A DNA stretch of 64,000 nucleotides from Ifrita kowaldi (lineage: Eukaryota > Chordata > Aves > Passeriformes > Cinclosomatidae). Below are positions 11,951 to 21,790 of this stretch, in pieces. The translations under genes and the position numbers were made by a program. The notes below the pieces were generated by a model. It was given only the letters and a program-made list of their open reading frames with translations, ran no database searches and was not told where the DNA came from. The stretch is from assembly GCA_013398055.1 (NCBI GenBank), contig VZRS01009486.1, positions 1 through 64,000 on the forward strand. The letters run 5' to 3'. Position 1 is the first letter of the stretch; every line of letters begins with the position of its first letter.

Positions 11951-12471
11951 TAAAGGAAACATCTGGCCTAATTAGGGGGTGTAGGATCAAGGGTAACTCC
12001 CTTGGATCTTCCTTGAGCCCTGGCCAGGCTTTGGGAGAAAGGTAGCAGGAAAATGAAATTAGAAATTATGTCAGCTTGTTTGTTTAGCAGTGTAAAAACT
12101 GGGCCACTGTCAGAGCAAAGCTGGGGAGCCTCGTGGCCTGCAAAGGTGGAGGCACTGCAGGAGTTCCCAGTTACTGGCGTGGTTTCTCCAGTCCTTGGCT
12201 GTGACAGCTTCCCCCGACAGCCGATGCCTCTCGGACTTGGATGATGTATCTTTATTGGGGTAAGTGGTGATGGAGCTTTCTTAAGCACTGTAGGCATTCT
12301 CTCCTAGTAATGATTAGCATTGCTCAGCTTATCCCTTTGGAATTCTTTGCTAACGGTTAGGTGCCTTGCTTAGCTTATCCTTTCATGATTCTTTGCAGTT
12401 TTACATCATAGTAAATGCCACTGTTCCTTAAGTTGGTGTCTGTGTCTCTGACCCTACCCACCAGCAAAACA
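11951..12471 (+). repeat. LTR copy 1 (solo or outer 5' LTR)
   Basis: The part from 11998 to 12471 is almost identical to 12922-13395, with only a few substitutions. The left boundary is uncertain: 11951 begins TAAAGG, which could be a mutated TG start preceded by CAGGA. No primer binding site follows this copy, so it is either a solo LTR, part of a tandem rearrangement, or an assembly duplicate. Confidence 0.6.
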
Positions 12472-12811
12472 GTCAGGGACTGTATACATTTTCCTCTCAA
12501 AATAAACATTTCTGTTTGTTTCATTGTAGTGTAAAAATCAGGTTTATTAGCAATCAGCATTTTAAAGATTTAATGATTTATTACATCTTGTTTTTTCACA
12601 CATCCTAAAGTCATTTGACTGCATTTAACCATAGAAAAATCTATCACTAGCTTCCAAATAGATTATGAACCACTTAGTAGACTTTTGCTCTTACCTATCA
12701 CCAGTTATTTCAAAAGTAAAGCCCAATAGCACAATCTCAGTTAAAATAAAATAAACTTGACTCCCCAAATTAATTTTATCAATACCCCGAGAGGAACTTA
12801 CAGATTTTCTG
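12472..12811. other. Unassigned segment between two LTR copies
   Basis: AT-rich sequence with an AATAAA near 12502 and no matching LTR or gene. It ends at the N run 12812-12921. It may be host DNA (a displaced SLC7A3 3' UTR end), internal retroviral sequence, or a misplaced contig end. Confidence 0.3.
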
Positions 12812-12921
12812 NNNNNNNNNNNNNNNNNNNNNNNNNNNNNNNNNNNNNNNNNNNNNNNNNNNNNNNNNNNNNNNNNNNNNNNNNNNNNNNNNNNNNNNNN
12901 NNNNNNNNNNNNNNNNNNNNN

Positions 12922-13395
12922 TCCCTTGGATCTTCCTTGAGCCCTGGCCAGGCTTTGGGAGAAAGGTAGCAGGGAAATGAAATTAGAAATTATGTCAGCT
13001 TGTTTGTTTAGCAGTGTAAAAACTGGGCCACTGTCAGAGCAAAGCTGGGGAGCCTTGTGGCCTGCAAAGGTGGAGGCACTGCAGGAGTTCCCAGTTACTG
13101 GCGTGGTTTCTCCAGTCCTTGGCTGTGACAGCTTCCCCCGACAGCCGATGCCTCTCGGACTTGGATGATGTATCTTTATTGGGGTAAGTGGTGATGGAGC
13201 TTTCTTAAGCACTGTAGGCATTCTCTCCTAGTAATGATTAGCATTGCTCAGCTTATCCCTTTGGAATTCTTTGCTAACGGTTAGGTGCCTTGCTTAGCTT
13301 ATCCTTTCATGATTCTTTGCAATTTTACATCATAGTAAATGCCACTGTTCCTTAAGTTGGTGTCTGTGTCTCTGACCCTACCCACCAGCAAAACA
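12922..13395 (+). repeat. LTR copy 2 (5' LTR of the provirus, left part lost in gap)
   Basis: It starts abruptly at the end of the N run and matches 11998-12471. It ends in ACA at 13395, followed four bases later by the primer binding site, so it is the functional 5' LTR position of the provirus. Confidence 0.7.
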
Positions 13396-13399
13396 AAAT

Positions 13400-13417
13400 T
13401 GGCGTAGTCAGCCGGGT
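13400..13417 (+). other. Primer binding site, tRNA-Ser type
   Basis: TGGCGTAGTCAGCCGGGT begins four bases after the LTR end. It is complementary, apart from two or so positions, to the 3' end of tRNA-Ser (...GACTACGCCA). Serine priming is known for the ERV-S group of class III elements. Confidence 0.6.
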
Positions 13418-13429
13418 CAGAACAAACTG

Positions 13430-14327
13430 TTGCTTTTTAAATCTAAATGTAAGGAATCAGTCCTGTCTGAAATTCCCAGATGGGAAGACCTTCCTTATAG
13501 TTCACTGGCCCTCAAGTGGGCTAAGGTTGGAGGACCATGTGAGCAATGGGGAAGTCAGTTAAAAGAAGCTGAACTGCTGGATGTATTGACATGCATCCAA
13601 AAATCACATACTGAGAAAGGAAAACAACTTGTTGGTTTGGGAAGGCAAGGATGGATTTTGTTAACAGTATATCAACACCAACACCAACAAAAGGAGCAGT
13701 TGTTGAAATGCTCTAACACAGTGACAGATGTGTGAGTTGCAGAATCAAATTGTAATGCTAAAGTGCCAAAATAAGCTGCTTGCTGATAAGTTGGACACTT
13801 ACCAGACTGTAGCCAAGAAGGCTGCAGTTACAGTAGCTCAGTAAAAGGAAAGGAGGGAGCAAGTGAATCACAAGGAAATGCATGGGGTGATTGCAGAGGC
13901 AGGTGTGCAGTGGGATCCCAATAAATGGAATGGAGATAGTTGGGATTCTGTGGATTCTGATGAGATTGGTTCCCCAGATGAATTTGTAGATGTGAGACTA
14001 GCATGGAGACGAAAGGTGGAATTAGATGCTAATGGTCAGCAGGTCAGTATAAAAGATTATACTCAGCATGAAGTAAATGAAATATTTGAACAGTTTAAGC
14101 AAAGACTAGGGGAACCTCTCTTCTCTTGGATGGTGTGCTTGGATGACCAGGGAGCATCAGGGATAACCCTAGACTCAGGGGGCTCTAAGAAGTTTTTAGT
14201 TTTGAGCTTGGATTCTTTTGTGCAGGATGCATTTCAGAATAACATTCATGAGACTGAATACCCTACAGAAAATGATTGGCCAGGATCTGAAAGTCAGAGG
14301 TATACTTTGCTATGTTGTATACAATGA
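13430..14327 (+). pseudogene. Decayed gag-like region of the ERV
   Basis: Two open stretches in different frames follow the primer binding site: 13430-13735 (101 codons) and 13863-14327 (154 codons). The second is rich in charged residues (WDPNKWNGDSWDSVDSDE early on) and contains an EIFEQFKQRLGEPLFSWMV helix that resembles Gag matrix/capsid regions of avian class III ERVs. Stops and frame shifts separate the parts. Assignment rests mainly on position; no zinc knuckle or protease motif is seen. Confidence 0.45.
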
Positions 14328-14600
14328 GATGCGTGAGAACCTCTTGTGATTTTTTATTTGTAGATAACGTTACTGAAGATATAAGTAGTCACTCCAATAT
14401 TTGTGCTTGTAACTTTATCACAATTACAGGATTTTAGTTATTTATTTTTAGTTTATATTTTTTTAAATGAAGTTTTTTAGTTTTTTATCTCCTGTTATAT
14501 CCTGTCAATTTTTGGAATCTAACTACACCCTGATTCAAGACTTGCAGCCTACTCCCATTGCTATGAACTGGTAAAGGAACTGTTACAACACACGGACCTG

Positions 14601-14898
14601 AGGCGCTTGCTGAAACAAGCACAAGAGAATGGACAAAAGACTTTTGATTGCTGTCCATCATGGCAGAAATACATCAGATGGAGAACACTGATGGTGGGAC
14701 ACTCTTTTTGGATGGGTGCCTACAGCTACCAGAATTCTCAACCGAGTGCTTCACCCCGTTGTCATTTTATTGATGCCAATCCTTTTGATTTTTGTTCTAA
14801 TAATTGTATTGTATGTTAAGGTGTGGGTGATTATGAAACAATTAGCTTACCAACTACCTCCACTGATAGTAGACAGTCCATGCAGTACCAAAGCATGA
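14601..14898 (+). pseudogene. Env transmembrane-subunit-like fragment of the ERV
   Basis: A short frame (14716-14898) has a long hydrophobic stretch (VVILLMPILLIFVLIIVLYV) followed by a Lys-containing tail, as in a retroviral Env membrane anchor and cytoplasmic tail. Just upstream another frame carries a polar, Gln-rich helix. It lies immediately 5' of the purine-rich tract and the 3' LTR remnant, where env should be. It is broken by frame shifts and nearly all of env is missing. Confidence 0.4.
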
Positions 14899-15063
14899 AA
14901 TATTCTCGAGCTCTATTTAGATATTGTGAAGCTTGACTGACTATAGTCACAGGGTGTATTATGTGGGAAAACTACTGGGAACTCTGTGGACAGGTAACTG
15001 GGGGTACAGTTAGAGGAAACTGAGGAGTTACAACAGTATGGAAATTATAGGGTATGTGTTACG

Positions 15064-15114
15064 CTGTTCCTTAAGTTGGTGTCTGTGTCTCTGACCCTAC
15101 CCGCTGGCAAAACA
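15064..15114 (+). repeat. 3' LTR remnant
   Basis: Bases 15064-15114 repeat the last 50 bases of the LTR copies at 12471 and 13395 with two or three changes (CCCGCTGG for CCCACCAG). The rest of the 3' LTR is deleted. CAGGA follows directly. Confidence 0.65.
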
Positions 15115-16112
15115 CAGGACTGCAGAGCCGGGTCCTGTGCTGCCACTTCCCCTCACATGGAAGTCCCCTGGCTGGATGGGAGCACGGGTGGCCCAGGGTT
15201 GATCTCTGCCCTCCTCCAGTCCTGCAGAGGGGCAGTGACACCAGCACAGCCCTCCCGCCATGGAAGTTGCTTTTCCCGTGCACAGGAGGCCTCACGTGAT
15301 GGTGCAGCTGTACTCCTTCCATCTGTCATGTGGCTGTGTTCACCACCTCCTCCCTGCTTTCCAGACATGTACATGTCAGCCATGGCTGGAGCTCTGCAGG
15401 AGGGCTCAGTACAACTTGTTCTGGTATTCAGGGCACTGCCAGCAGACTGGTGCTGCCCTGACCATGCTGTTTGGTGTAAATATCTTGCTCAAGTGTTTGT
15501 GAGATGTCCTCAGTGTAGCTGTACTTGTGTCCAACCTCATCTGCCTCTCTAGAATTGTAAAGCCAATTTTTAAATCTGTTAAATGATTTTTTAAGTGCTT
15601 TTTTCTGTTGGTCTTGCTGCATCTTGTGTAAATGCCCTGTGGTCACGGGCCCCAGGGCAGGACCCTACAGGCCACTGGACTGGGTGCCAGGCTGATGCCA
15701 GTGCAGAACAGTGTTTGGTCCCAGCCCGATGTGCTGAGTGACATCCCTGCCCAAAACCTGCCAGATGGAGCCACCAGTCCTTGCACTGTCCCCTGAGACA
15801 GTGAGCCTGTGAGCCAGGAGCTGTGATGCAGTGCTTCAAACCAGCTCCAGCCAGTGCTGCTGGTACTTGGGGGCCAGGACAGCAGCCTGTCATGGCCCTG
15901 CCTTGCAGGCCCTGTGCTGGGAGGGATTGTGTCACCAGGTCCCAGAGCAGTGGATACAGTAAAGGCCTCGGAAATGATACCTCCTGGAGGTGCCAGCACT
16001 GGCCTGCAGAGGAAGCCTGACCAGAAGCTGGGCTGCATCCATGTGAGAAGATGATAATTTTCCAGATTTTGGTCTGGTCTAAATCAGACTTGACATTATT
16101 ATCCAAAATAAA
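15115..16112 (+). other. SLC7A3: Probable distal SLC7A3 3' UTR with poly(A) signal
   Basis: GC-rich sequence without a coding chain continues the base composition seen before the ERV and ends with an AATAAA at 16107-16112. If the ERV was inserted into the UTR, removing it gives a 3' UTR of about 1.26 kb. This depends on the inferred target duplication and could be wrong if transcripts end at 12502. Confidence 0.35.
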
Positions 16113-19100
16113 CTAATTTAAGGCAGATGGACCGTGCTTGGTTTTGGCATCTCTCGCTGTTTATTGGCAGTGGTGCACGGTCACTGCACGGTCAGCGGTG
16201 AGGGACCCTCACCATCAGCTCTGCTTGGCCCCTGGGCTGGAGCTTGGAGCCCTGCCCCTGGGCTGTGCCTGCAGTGAAAGGGGCTGTGGCTCCTGCTCTG
16301 GTGGGACTGATACTGATCAGTCTTACTGATCTTAACTGATCTTAGCACATCAGTTGGTGGGTGAACAACACCCAGCCAGAGTCTCACTGTGTGTTGTCTA
16401 CACAAACCATCTGCTCCCAGTGCTGTACCTGGTGCCCCAGCAGCCTGCTCCGACAGCAGCCCAGGGCTTCATCCTGCAGAGAGGGGCTGGGAGAGAAGCA
16501 TGTTCCTGGTGTAGCCTGTCAGGTGCTGGGGGCTGTAGGGTGGCCTTCCCCTCCTGTACCAGGTTGGAAGGGGCCATTTTGTGGTCTGAGAAAATCAGCA
16601 AAAAGCAGAGTCTGGCTTTGCTGTTGAGAGGCCTGTGATAACCCACCCTTATGGGGAAGGAAGCATCCAGCCCCAACACAGCTGCGTGTGGTTTGCCCTG
16701 ACAGTTGGGGCAGTTCCTCCCAAGGCTTGATTTGTGATTTCCTTGTTGCTATTCCCCCCTGGACTGAAAGGGGAACTGGAGGGTGCGATGGCATTGCAGT
16801 GGAGGTCTGGCTGTGGCCACTGGCTGGTGACAATGTGCTCTGGGGTCATGCCAGGGAGGCAGTGCTGGTGGGTTGGGGTGTTGACAGTGCAGAGAGTGGG
16901 TGACTCTCAGCCTCCCTCCCCATCTGGCTCCACCACATCCCATGGCATTCATAACTTCATATCCAGCTGCTTTTGAGAGGCCATGAGTGTGGTCATGCAG
17001 GCTGGGGGCAGGATGGAGATGGGGGGCTGTGCTGCTGAGCCTTTGGAGGGAGAGCTGCAGCTGCAGAGCCTGCGCCTGCACTGCTCCCTGGCGAGAACAG
17101 GCCCTGGCAAGTGGAGATGTAGCAGCAGATTAAATTTTGATCCGCTTGGGAATTAAAATCGGCTGGCAAGTCTGCTCTGCTCTGTAACACCGAATACTTC
17201 AATGTGAGGAGTTAATGGGCCACCTTCTTCCCTGTAAAACCAGCAAGCACCGTCAGATCCCCTTCCCTGCTGGTGGAGCAGAGCTGTGTTGGCTGCTGAG
17301 TGGGACAAATCCAACTGCAAGACCTGAGTCCTGGAATCTAGGGAATCGACTCCAGGCAGATGGAGTCACTGGTGTAACAGAGCAAACTGATACCACCTCC
17401 TGGTATTTCTGCAGGAGCACTGGGTTGTGCTGTAAGCCCCCACAGCCCAGAAGAGCACCAGAAGATCAAAGCTGGTGATGGGTGAGATTCTTATCACCCC
17501 TTACTCACCTGGCTCCAGGCAGGCCCCAACCCTTCTGTTCTCTGTGGTGAGCTTAAACACACATGACCCAGTAGCTGTGAGGAGCCTGTGTGCATCCAAT
17601 AATCCTCTTGGCCCTGAGCTGTGGCAGGCAGCCAGCTCTCTAATCACACAGGCTTAATGCTCGCCTCGCTTTGCCTTTGCAGGTCTGGCATGATGACTTG
17701 CTGCCAGGTGGTTGCTCTTCTCTTGCTCTCCTTTCTTCCCAGTGTTGCAGCTGGTGCCCTGGTTCCTGCTCAATCCACACTGCAACTAGCCAAAGGGTGG
17801 CTCCTGTCACAGTCTGTCCTGGAGCTGACAACATGCGGTGATGATGCCTGCACCCCGTAGCACGTCACCCTGGTGCCTCAGAGGAGCACCTCTCTTACGA
17901 GGCAGCTGTATCCCAATGGCACCCACACCCTCACTACAGTGGAAGCGAGCCCGTGAGTGAGTGGTGCGGAGAGGAGATGGCAGAGGCAGCACAGGCAGGG
18001 CAAGTGGCACATTTATGGTGCAGATGGGTAGTTTTCCATCAGTGTGGCCAATTCCTGATGAACTACCCCTTCTCTGCCACCATCAGGATCTCCAAAGGTG
18101 TGCTGGTTTCCCTAATTCATACACAACAGATTTCTTTGCTAATCATAGTTTTATGGCTGTTACATCCCCCTGTCCGCCTTAAGCTTTCCCATTTTCCTGC
18201 TGTGTTTACCCAGACAATTATTCCATCTCTAATTCATATTCTCCACATAGGATCTCACACTGATGGTGCTTTGCAAGGCTGGATGGATGACTGCTTATAT
18301 TTTTCATTCTTAAGTCGATGTCCTGTTCCATTTCACTGCATCTCAGGGGCAGCCTGCATCACAGGCTGGTCAATGCTGTCATTGTTTAAACCCACTGAAG
18401 AATAAACATGCAGTTCCTTCAAGACCTGTGACAGTTGTACAGGCACAGCAACCTGAGTTGCAAAACAAACAGGTAGGAGACATTTTGACAAACTAAATCT
18501 AACACCTCAGTTATCAAGACTTTGGGGTACTGTGAGTGTTAAACTAATTTAACTGCCTGGTCTGCAGATGGGTGTGCAACAGTTTCTATCATCCTGGGTG
18601 AGATAATGCATAAAAAATCATGACACATTACTGGGCAGGGAGCAGCTGCTATTGTTTACATAATACAAACCAAATTTACGGAAACAATTTAACTTGTTCA
18701 ATGGAATTACCGGCCCCTGCTGAGAGGTTCTTGGGGACAGATCAAAAAGGGTTTACATCTCTTCCGGTCTCCTGTTTGGACTTAAGCACACACTAGAGTG
18801 TGCCAGCCATGCTCTTCTTGAAATAGGAACAAACAAAAGGGAGTTCTTGGTTCCGTCCTCTCTGAAGTGGCCACTGAGTATTTGTTATGTTTTATAGGCT
18901 ACTCCAATTGTGGGACAGGTGACAGGACAGGGGAATTTCTCCTAGAACTGCTGATGTGAAACCAAAGGACTGGTCTGAGTCAGAGCAGCTGTATGCTTCA
19001 TAAGCAACTTGTTTCTGACATCAGCCATGAGCTACTGTGCAGCAGGAGAGGAAAAGCCAGTAGCAAGACAGAAGTGCAGAGAAACATGGTGCACCCTCCT

Positions 19101-19225
19101 AGTGTCCATCTCCGTGTTTGCAAGTGACAGCAGCTTTAAAACACCAACAGATGTGTCCCCCACCCCAGTTCATGACGTAGAGAAAGTGGTTCTGACACAC
19201 AAACTCCAATTGGTGTGGGATTCAC
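16113..19225. other. Intergenic stretch without a secure gene
   Basis: No set of exons joins convincingly. Two pieces look faintly gene-like on the plus strand: a signal-peptide-like frame beginning at 17690 and an Ig-like exon remnant at 17865-17953. An AATAAA lies at 18401-18406. From 18440 to 19225 I see only AT-richer non-coding sequence. Confidence 0.4.
17690..18406 (+). pseudogene. Possible remnant of a secreted or Ig-domain gene
   Basis: After an acceptor-like tgcctttgcag (ending 17683), an ATG at 17690 opens MMTCCQVVALLLLSFLPSVA, a good signal peptide, and runs to TAG at 17858. Overlapping it, 17865-17953 in another frame reads QLYPNGTHTLTTVEAS before a gtgagt donor, which resembles the end of an Ig C-type domain with an NGT sequon. 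A poly(A) signal follows at 18401. The pieces do not join in one frame, so if real the gene is decayed. I cannot identify a family. Confidence 0.15.
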
Positions 19226-19296
19226 TGTTGGAGTGAGTTGAGCTTGGCTGGATACCAGGTGCCCACCAAGCCACTCATGTCACTCTCCTCTTCAAG
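19226..19296 (-). repeat. LTR end fragment
   Basis: The plus strand reads ttggctggataccaggtgcc then caccaagcc, matching 20610-20640 of the complete LTR. It is the terminal 70 bases of an LTR in minus orientation, probably the remains of the 3' LTR. Confidence 0.6.
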
Positions 19297-19382
19297 GGTG
19301 CCCCTACCATAGCAGGGTGCTTGGAACTAGCTGCTCTTTAAGGTCCCTTCCAACCCAATCCACTCTGTGATTCTGTGATTCG
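19297..19382 (+). repeat. CR1 LINE 3' tail fragment
   Basis: Contains ctctttaaggtcccttccaa followed by cccaatccactctgtgattc, the typical CR1 end, with ATTCTGTG-type terminal repeats. Confidence 0.75.
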
Positions 19383-19479
19383 TCCAGGTTACTCAATGGA
19401 GAGGGTTACCAAGCTAACAATAACCTGGAAAATGCACTTTCTGCAAAGCCTAGGAAAGCTAGTGTCTCCTTCTAGTTAG

Positions 19480-20050
19480 CTGATGGAGATATAGTTGGTA
19501 TCTTGATCACATCCATAGGCACGTGGTGACATCCATCTTATTTTGTCCTCAAGAAGTGAATAGCTGTTGGGCTTCCCTATCTTCCTGCTGACTTTGGGCC
19601 CTGTTATCCCAGCATGGGAGCAGCCAGTCAGGATTCCACATACCTGTAATCTTTCCACGTCTCTAAATTCTGATGAGGTCAGACTGGGTGGTTTCTGCTT
19701 CTTGTCTGAATTCCCTCACTCCTTCCTGCATTTTCTTTTCTGAAGGACCAGCTTCTTGATTGAACCCTTCTTCTCCCTCCTCCCTTAATAATTGATGATA
19801 CAGACCCACTGACTTCCACATCCACTGGGTTTTTTTCACAACTGGGGCTATTATAGCTGTTGTTTGGGTTCCTATCTCTACTATCCCCCCATATGGAGTT
19901 TGTCCCCAGTCTCAGTGAAGTTATTCTCAGAGGTGGCTTGGGTCCCTGAGTTAACCACAGCCCTCTGGCAGCCCTGAACTGTGGCTCAGCAGGCACATGC
20001 CAAACCCCAGCACAGTGCCAGAAGCTGCTGGTTTTCACTGGGGTAGGCAC
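19480..20050 (-). pseudogene. Broken gag N-terminal remnant of the ERVK-type element
   Basis: On the minus strand, between about 19860 and 19700, a frame reads IVEIGTQTTAIIAP and then an acidic Glu/Ser-rich stretch, the pattern of the Gag matrix linker in songbird beta-type ERVs. Related residues continue to 19480 (GCSHAGITGPKVSRKIGK). Frame shifts and stops occur upstream and downstream. Confidence 0.5.
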
Positions 20051-20281
20051 CTTCTGTCAGTTGGCACATCCATTTGCCAGTGTTACTTGCCTGTTCAGGT
20101 GTAGACCCAGGCTATGGGAGGTGATAACCAGCCCAGGCACTTGCCCAAATCCTTCCATGCACTCTGCCACCCACGGACCAGCTGCCTCAGGGCACACTTC
20201 AGTATTGACTTGCCCAAAAATTGTCTTCTCTTACACCAGGATGACACCAGATTACACAGACCCCATGATATGCCAACAGTG

Positions 20282-20493
20282 TTAATTAGTAGTATTAAAC
20301 AGCTCACGTAAGGGTGAGCAGGAACAATAAAGCCACCCACACCAGGTGGGAGTGGGAAATGAGATCCTCTCCACAAGGCAGCTCCCCCAGCAGAGCGAGG
20401 CCAGCAGTGCCAGGGCAAAGCACAGAGCCATGGTTTGTACCAACATGTTCCCAAAGCCCAGCAAAGTAAGGAGCAAAGCAATGCAGCCAACAA
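20282..20493 (-). other. Hydrophobic leader frame of the ERVK-type element
   Basis: Between the primer binding site and gag, the minus strand has an open frame with MLVQTMALCFALALLASLCW, a membrane-like or signal-like segment rich in Leu, Ala, Cys and Trp. Avian beta-type ERVs often carry such a hydrophobic pre-gag frame. Whether it was ever translated is not known from this copy. Confidence 0.3.
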
Positions 20494-20573
20494 ACTCTGA
20501 CCTGACAGGAGCTGCCTGCTTAGTAACTACTACGGCTAAAGCACACTTAGCACAGAACTGCCACTGTCTCAGG

Positions 20574-20591
20574 GCCCACGCTGGGCACCAA
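20574..20591 (-). other. Primer binding site, tRNA-Lys type
   Basis: The minus strand reads TGGTGCCCAGCGTGGGCC shortly after the LTR end at 20599. It differs at a few positions from the tRNA-Lys site of beta-type retroviruses and fixes the element's orientation. Confidence 0.6.
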
Positions 20592-20598
20592 ACAGGAC

Positions 20599-21139
20599 TG
20601 TGGTGGGCTGACCCTGCCTGGACACCAGGTACCCACCAAGCTGCTCTCTCACTCCCCTCCTCAGTGGGAGGGGGCAGGGAGAAAGGAAGATGGGAATGGA
20701 ATTTGTGGGCCAAGATAAAGACAGTTTAATAAAGCAAAAGCGAGGCTGCATGTGGAAGCAAAGGAAAACTAAATATTTATTCTCTACTTCCAACCAGCAG
20801 GAGATGTCCGGCCACTTCCTGGGAAGCACGGCTTCAGTACATGGAGCAGCTGCTCCAGAAGACAGATGTTGTAGTAAGGAATGCCCCCCATCTCCTTTCT
20901 CTTAGCTATAATTGCTGAGCAGATGCCATATGGTCTGGAATATCCCAGGATCTCATCCCCGACCCAGCCTGCTGGTGAGATGGGAATGTTAGAGACAGCC
21001 TTGAAGCTGTGGGAACATTGTTCAGCAATAGCCAAAACACTGGTGTGTTATCAACACCTTCCTAGCTACCAATACAAAACACAGCTCTACGAGGGCTGCT
21101 AGGGGTAAAATTACCTTCATCTCAGCCAGACCCAACACA
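20599..21139 (-). repeat. Complete 5' LTR of the ERVK-type element
   Basis: It is 541 bases long, with TG...CA ends on the minus strand (TGTGTTGGG at 21139, CCACCACA at 20599). It contains GCTGAGCAGATGCC and GTTATCAACACC blocks on the plus strand that I recognise from songbird LTRs. Confidence 0.75.
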
Positions 21140-21143
21140 AGTG

Positions 21144-21149
21144 TTTATT
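21144..21149 (-). terminator. Likely poly(A) signal of the cap-binding gene
   Basis: TTTATT on the plus strand is AATAAA on the minus strand, about 640 bases after the stop codon at 21791. The ERV LTR starts only four bases beyond it, so the natural cleavage region has probably been replaced by LTR sequence. Confidence 0.4.
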
Positions 21150-21790
21150 TAAAAAAATTAACAGAAACTTTTAATAAAATCACACCGAACAGCGAGGATC
21201 TGAAAAGCCAGGCAGCACTGGGGGCATCATAAAGAGAAATGCTCTGCAGGCCCTGACTAACCCAAGGGCTACATGTGGAGACAAGCACCTCCAAGTGGAT
21301 GATAAGACCTTATCCACTTCTCTCATTCAAACAGTGATACTGTTTATCAAGCAGGTCAGGTTGTAAATTACAAATCTCTTGTGCCTGCCCACTAGGTGCC
21401 CAGGCACTTGGAGGGCTCCAGTGGTGGTAAGCTTTTAAAAAAAGTCCCATTTGAAAGCAACCACGGCTGCAGTTGCAGGTTGGAGGAAGCCACCTGCTTA
21501 AGTGCAACAAGAAGAGTATGTCATAGCATAAGATGTGTGTGACATGCTGCATTTCCTCTTGCCCAGAATCCTACAGAGCTGTCCATTTTTTTCCCTTGTT
21601 GCCCTGTATCAGCACAGAACATCCTCTCTAGCTCAGAAAGAAGGGAGAATGAACACATGAATATCCACAGTCTAAGGAGGGTCACCTTTTGCTGGAACTT
21701 GGATCTCACTCCATACCCCGATCCCAAATGCAAGAACAGGGCTAGCTCTGGAAGGACAGAGCCCTCTACGAGCTAGGACCCACGAGGCAA
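21150..21790 (-). other. Probable 3' UTR of the cap-binding gene
   Basis: No coding signal is seen between the stop codon and the minus-strand AATAAA at 21149-21144. The length suits a normal 3' UTR. Confidence 0.35.

Larger units (their letters stand above)
11951..15114 (+). mobile_element. Internally deleted class III-like endogenous retrovirus in the SLC7A3 3' UTR
   Basis: Three copies of the same LTR 3' end occur in one orientation, ending ...CAGCAAAACA or close to it at 12471, 13395 and 15114. Directly after the second copy, at 13400-13417, is TGGCGTAGTCAGCCGGGT, a near match to the 3' end of tRNA-Ser and hence a primer binding site. Downstream come a broken gag-like region (13430-14327), then, with no pol visible, an Env TM-like fragment (14601-14898), a purine-rich stretch near 15013-15030 and a 50-base LTR remnant. 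CAGGA occurs just left of 11951 and just right of 15114, a possible 5-bp target duplication. A 110-base N run (12812-12921) hides part of the 5' end. This is an old, non-functional copy. Confidence 0.7.
19226..21139 (-). mobile_element. Decayed betaretrovirus-like ERV (ERVK type), minus strand
   Basis: Read on the minus strand, a full LTR (21139 down to 20599) begins TGTGTTGGG and ends CCACCACA. It is followed by a Lys-type primer binding site, then a leader with a hydrophobic frame, then a gag N-terminal remnant (about 19860-19480), and a short LTR end at 19226-19296. No pol or env is seen. The LTR is of the widespread songbird type with a purine-poor, CCACC-rich end. A CR1 tail (19297-19382) sits between the gag remnant and the distal LTR piece. 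The element is truncated and non-coding. Confidence 0.75.
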
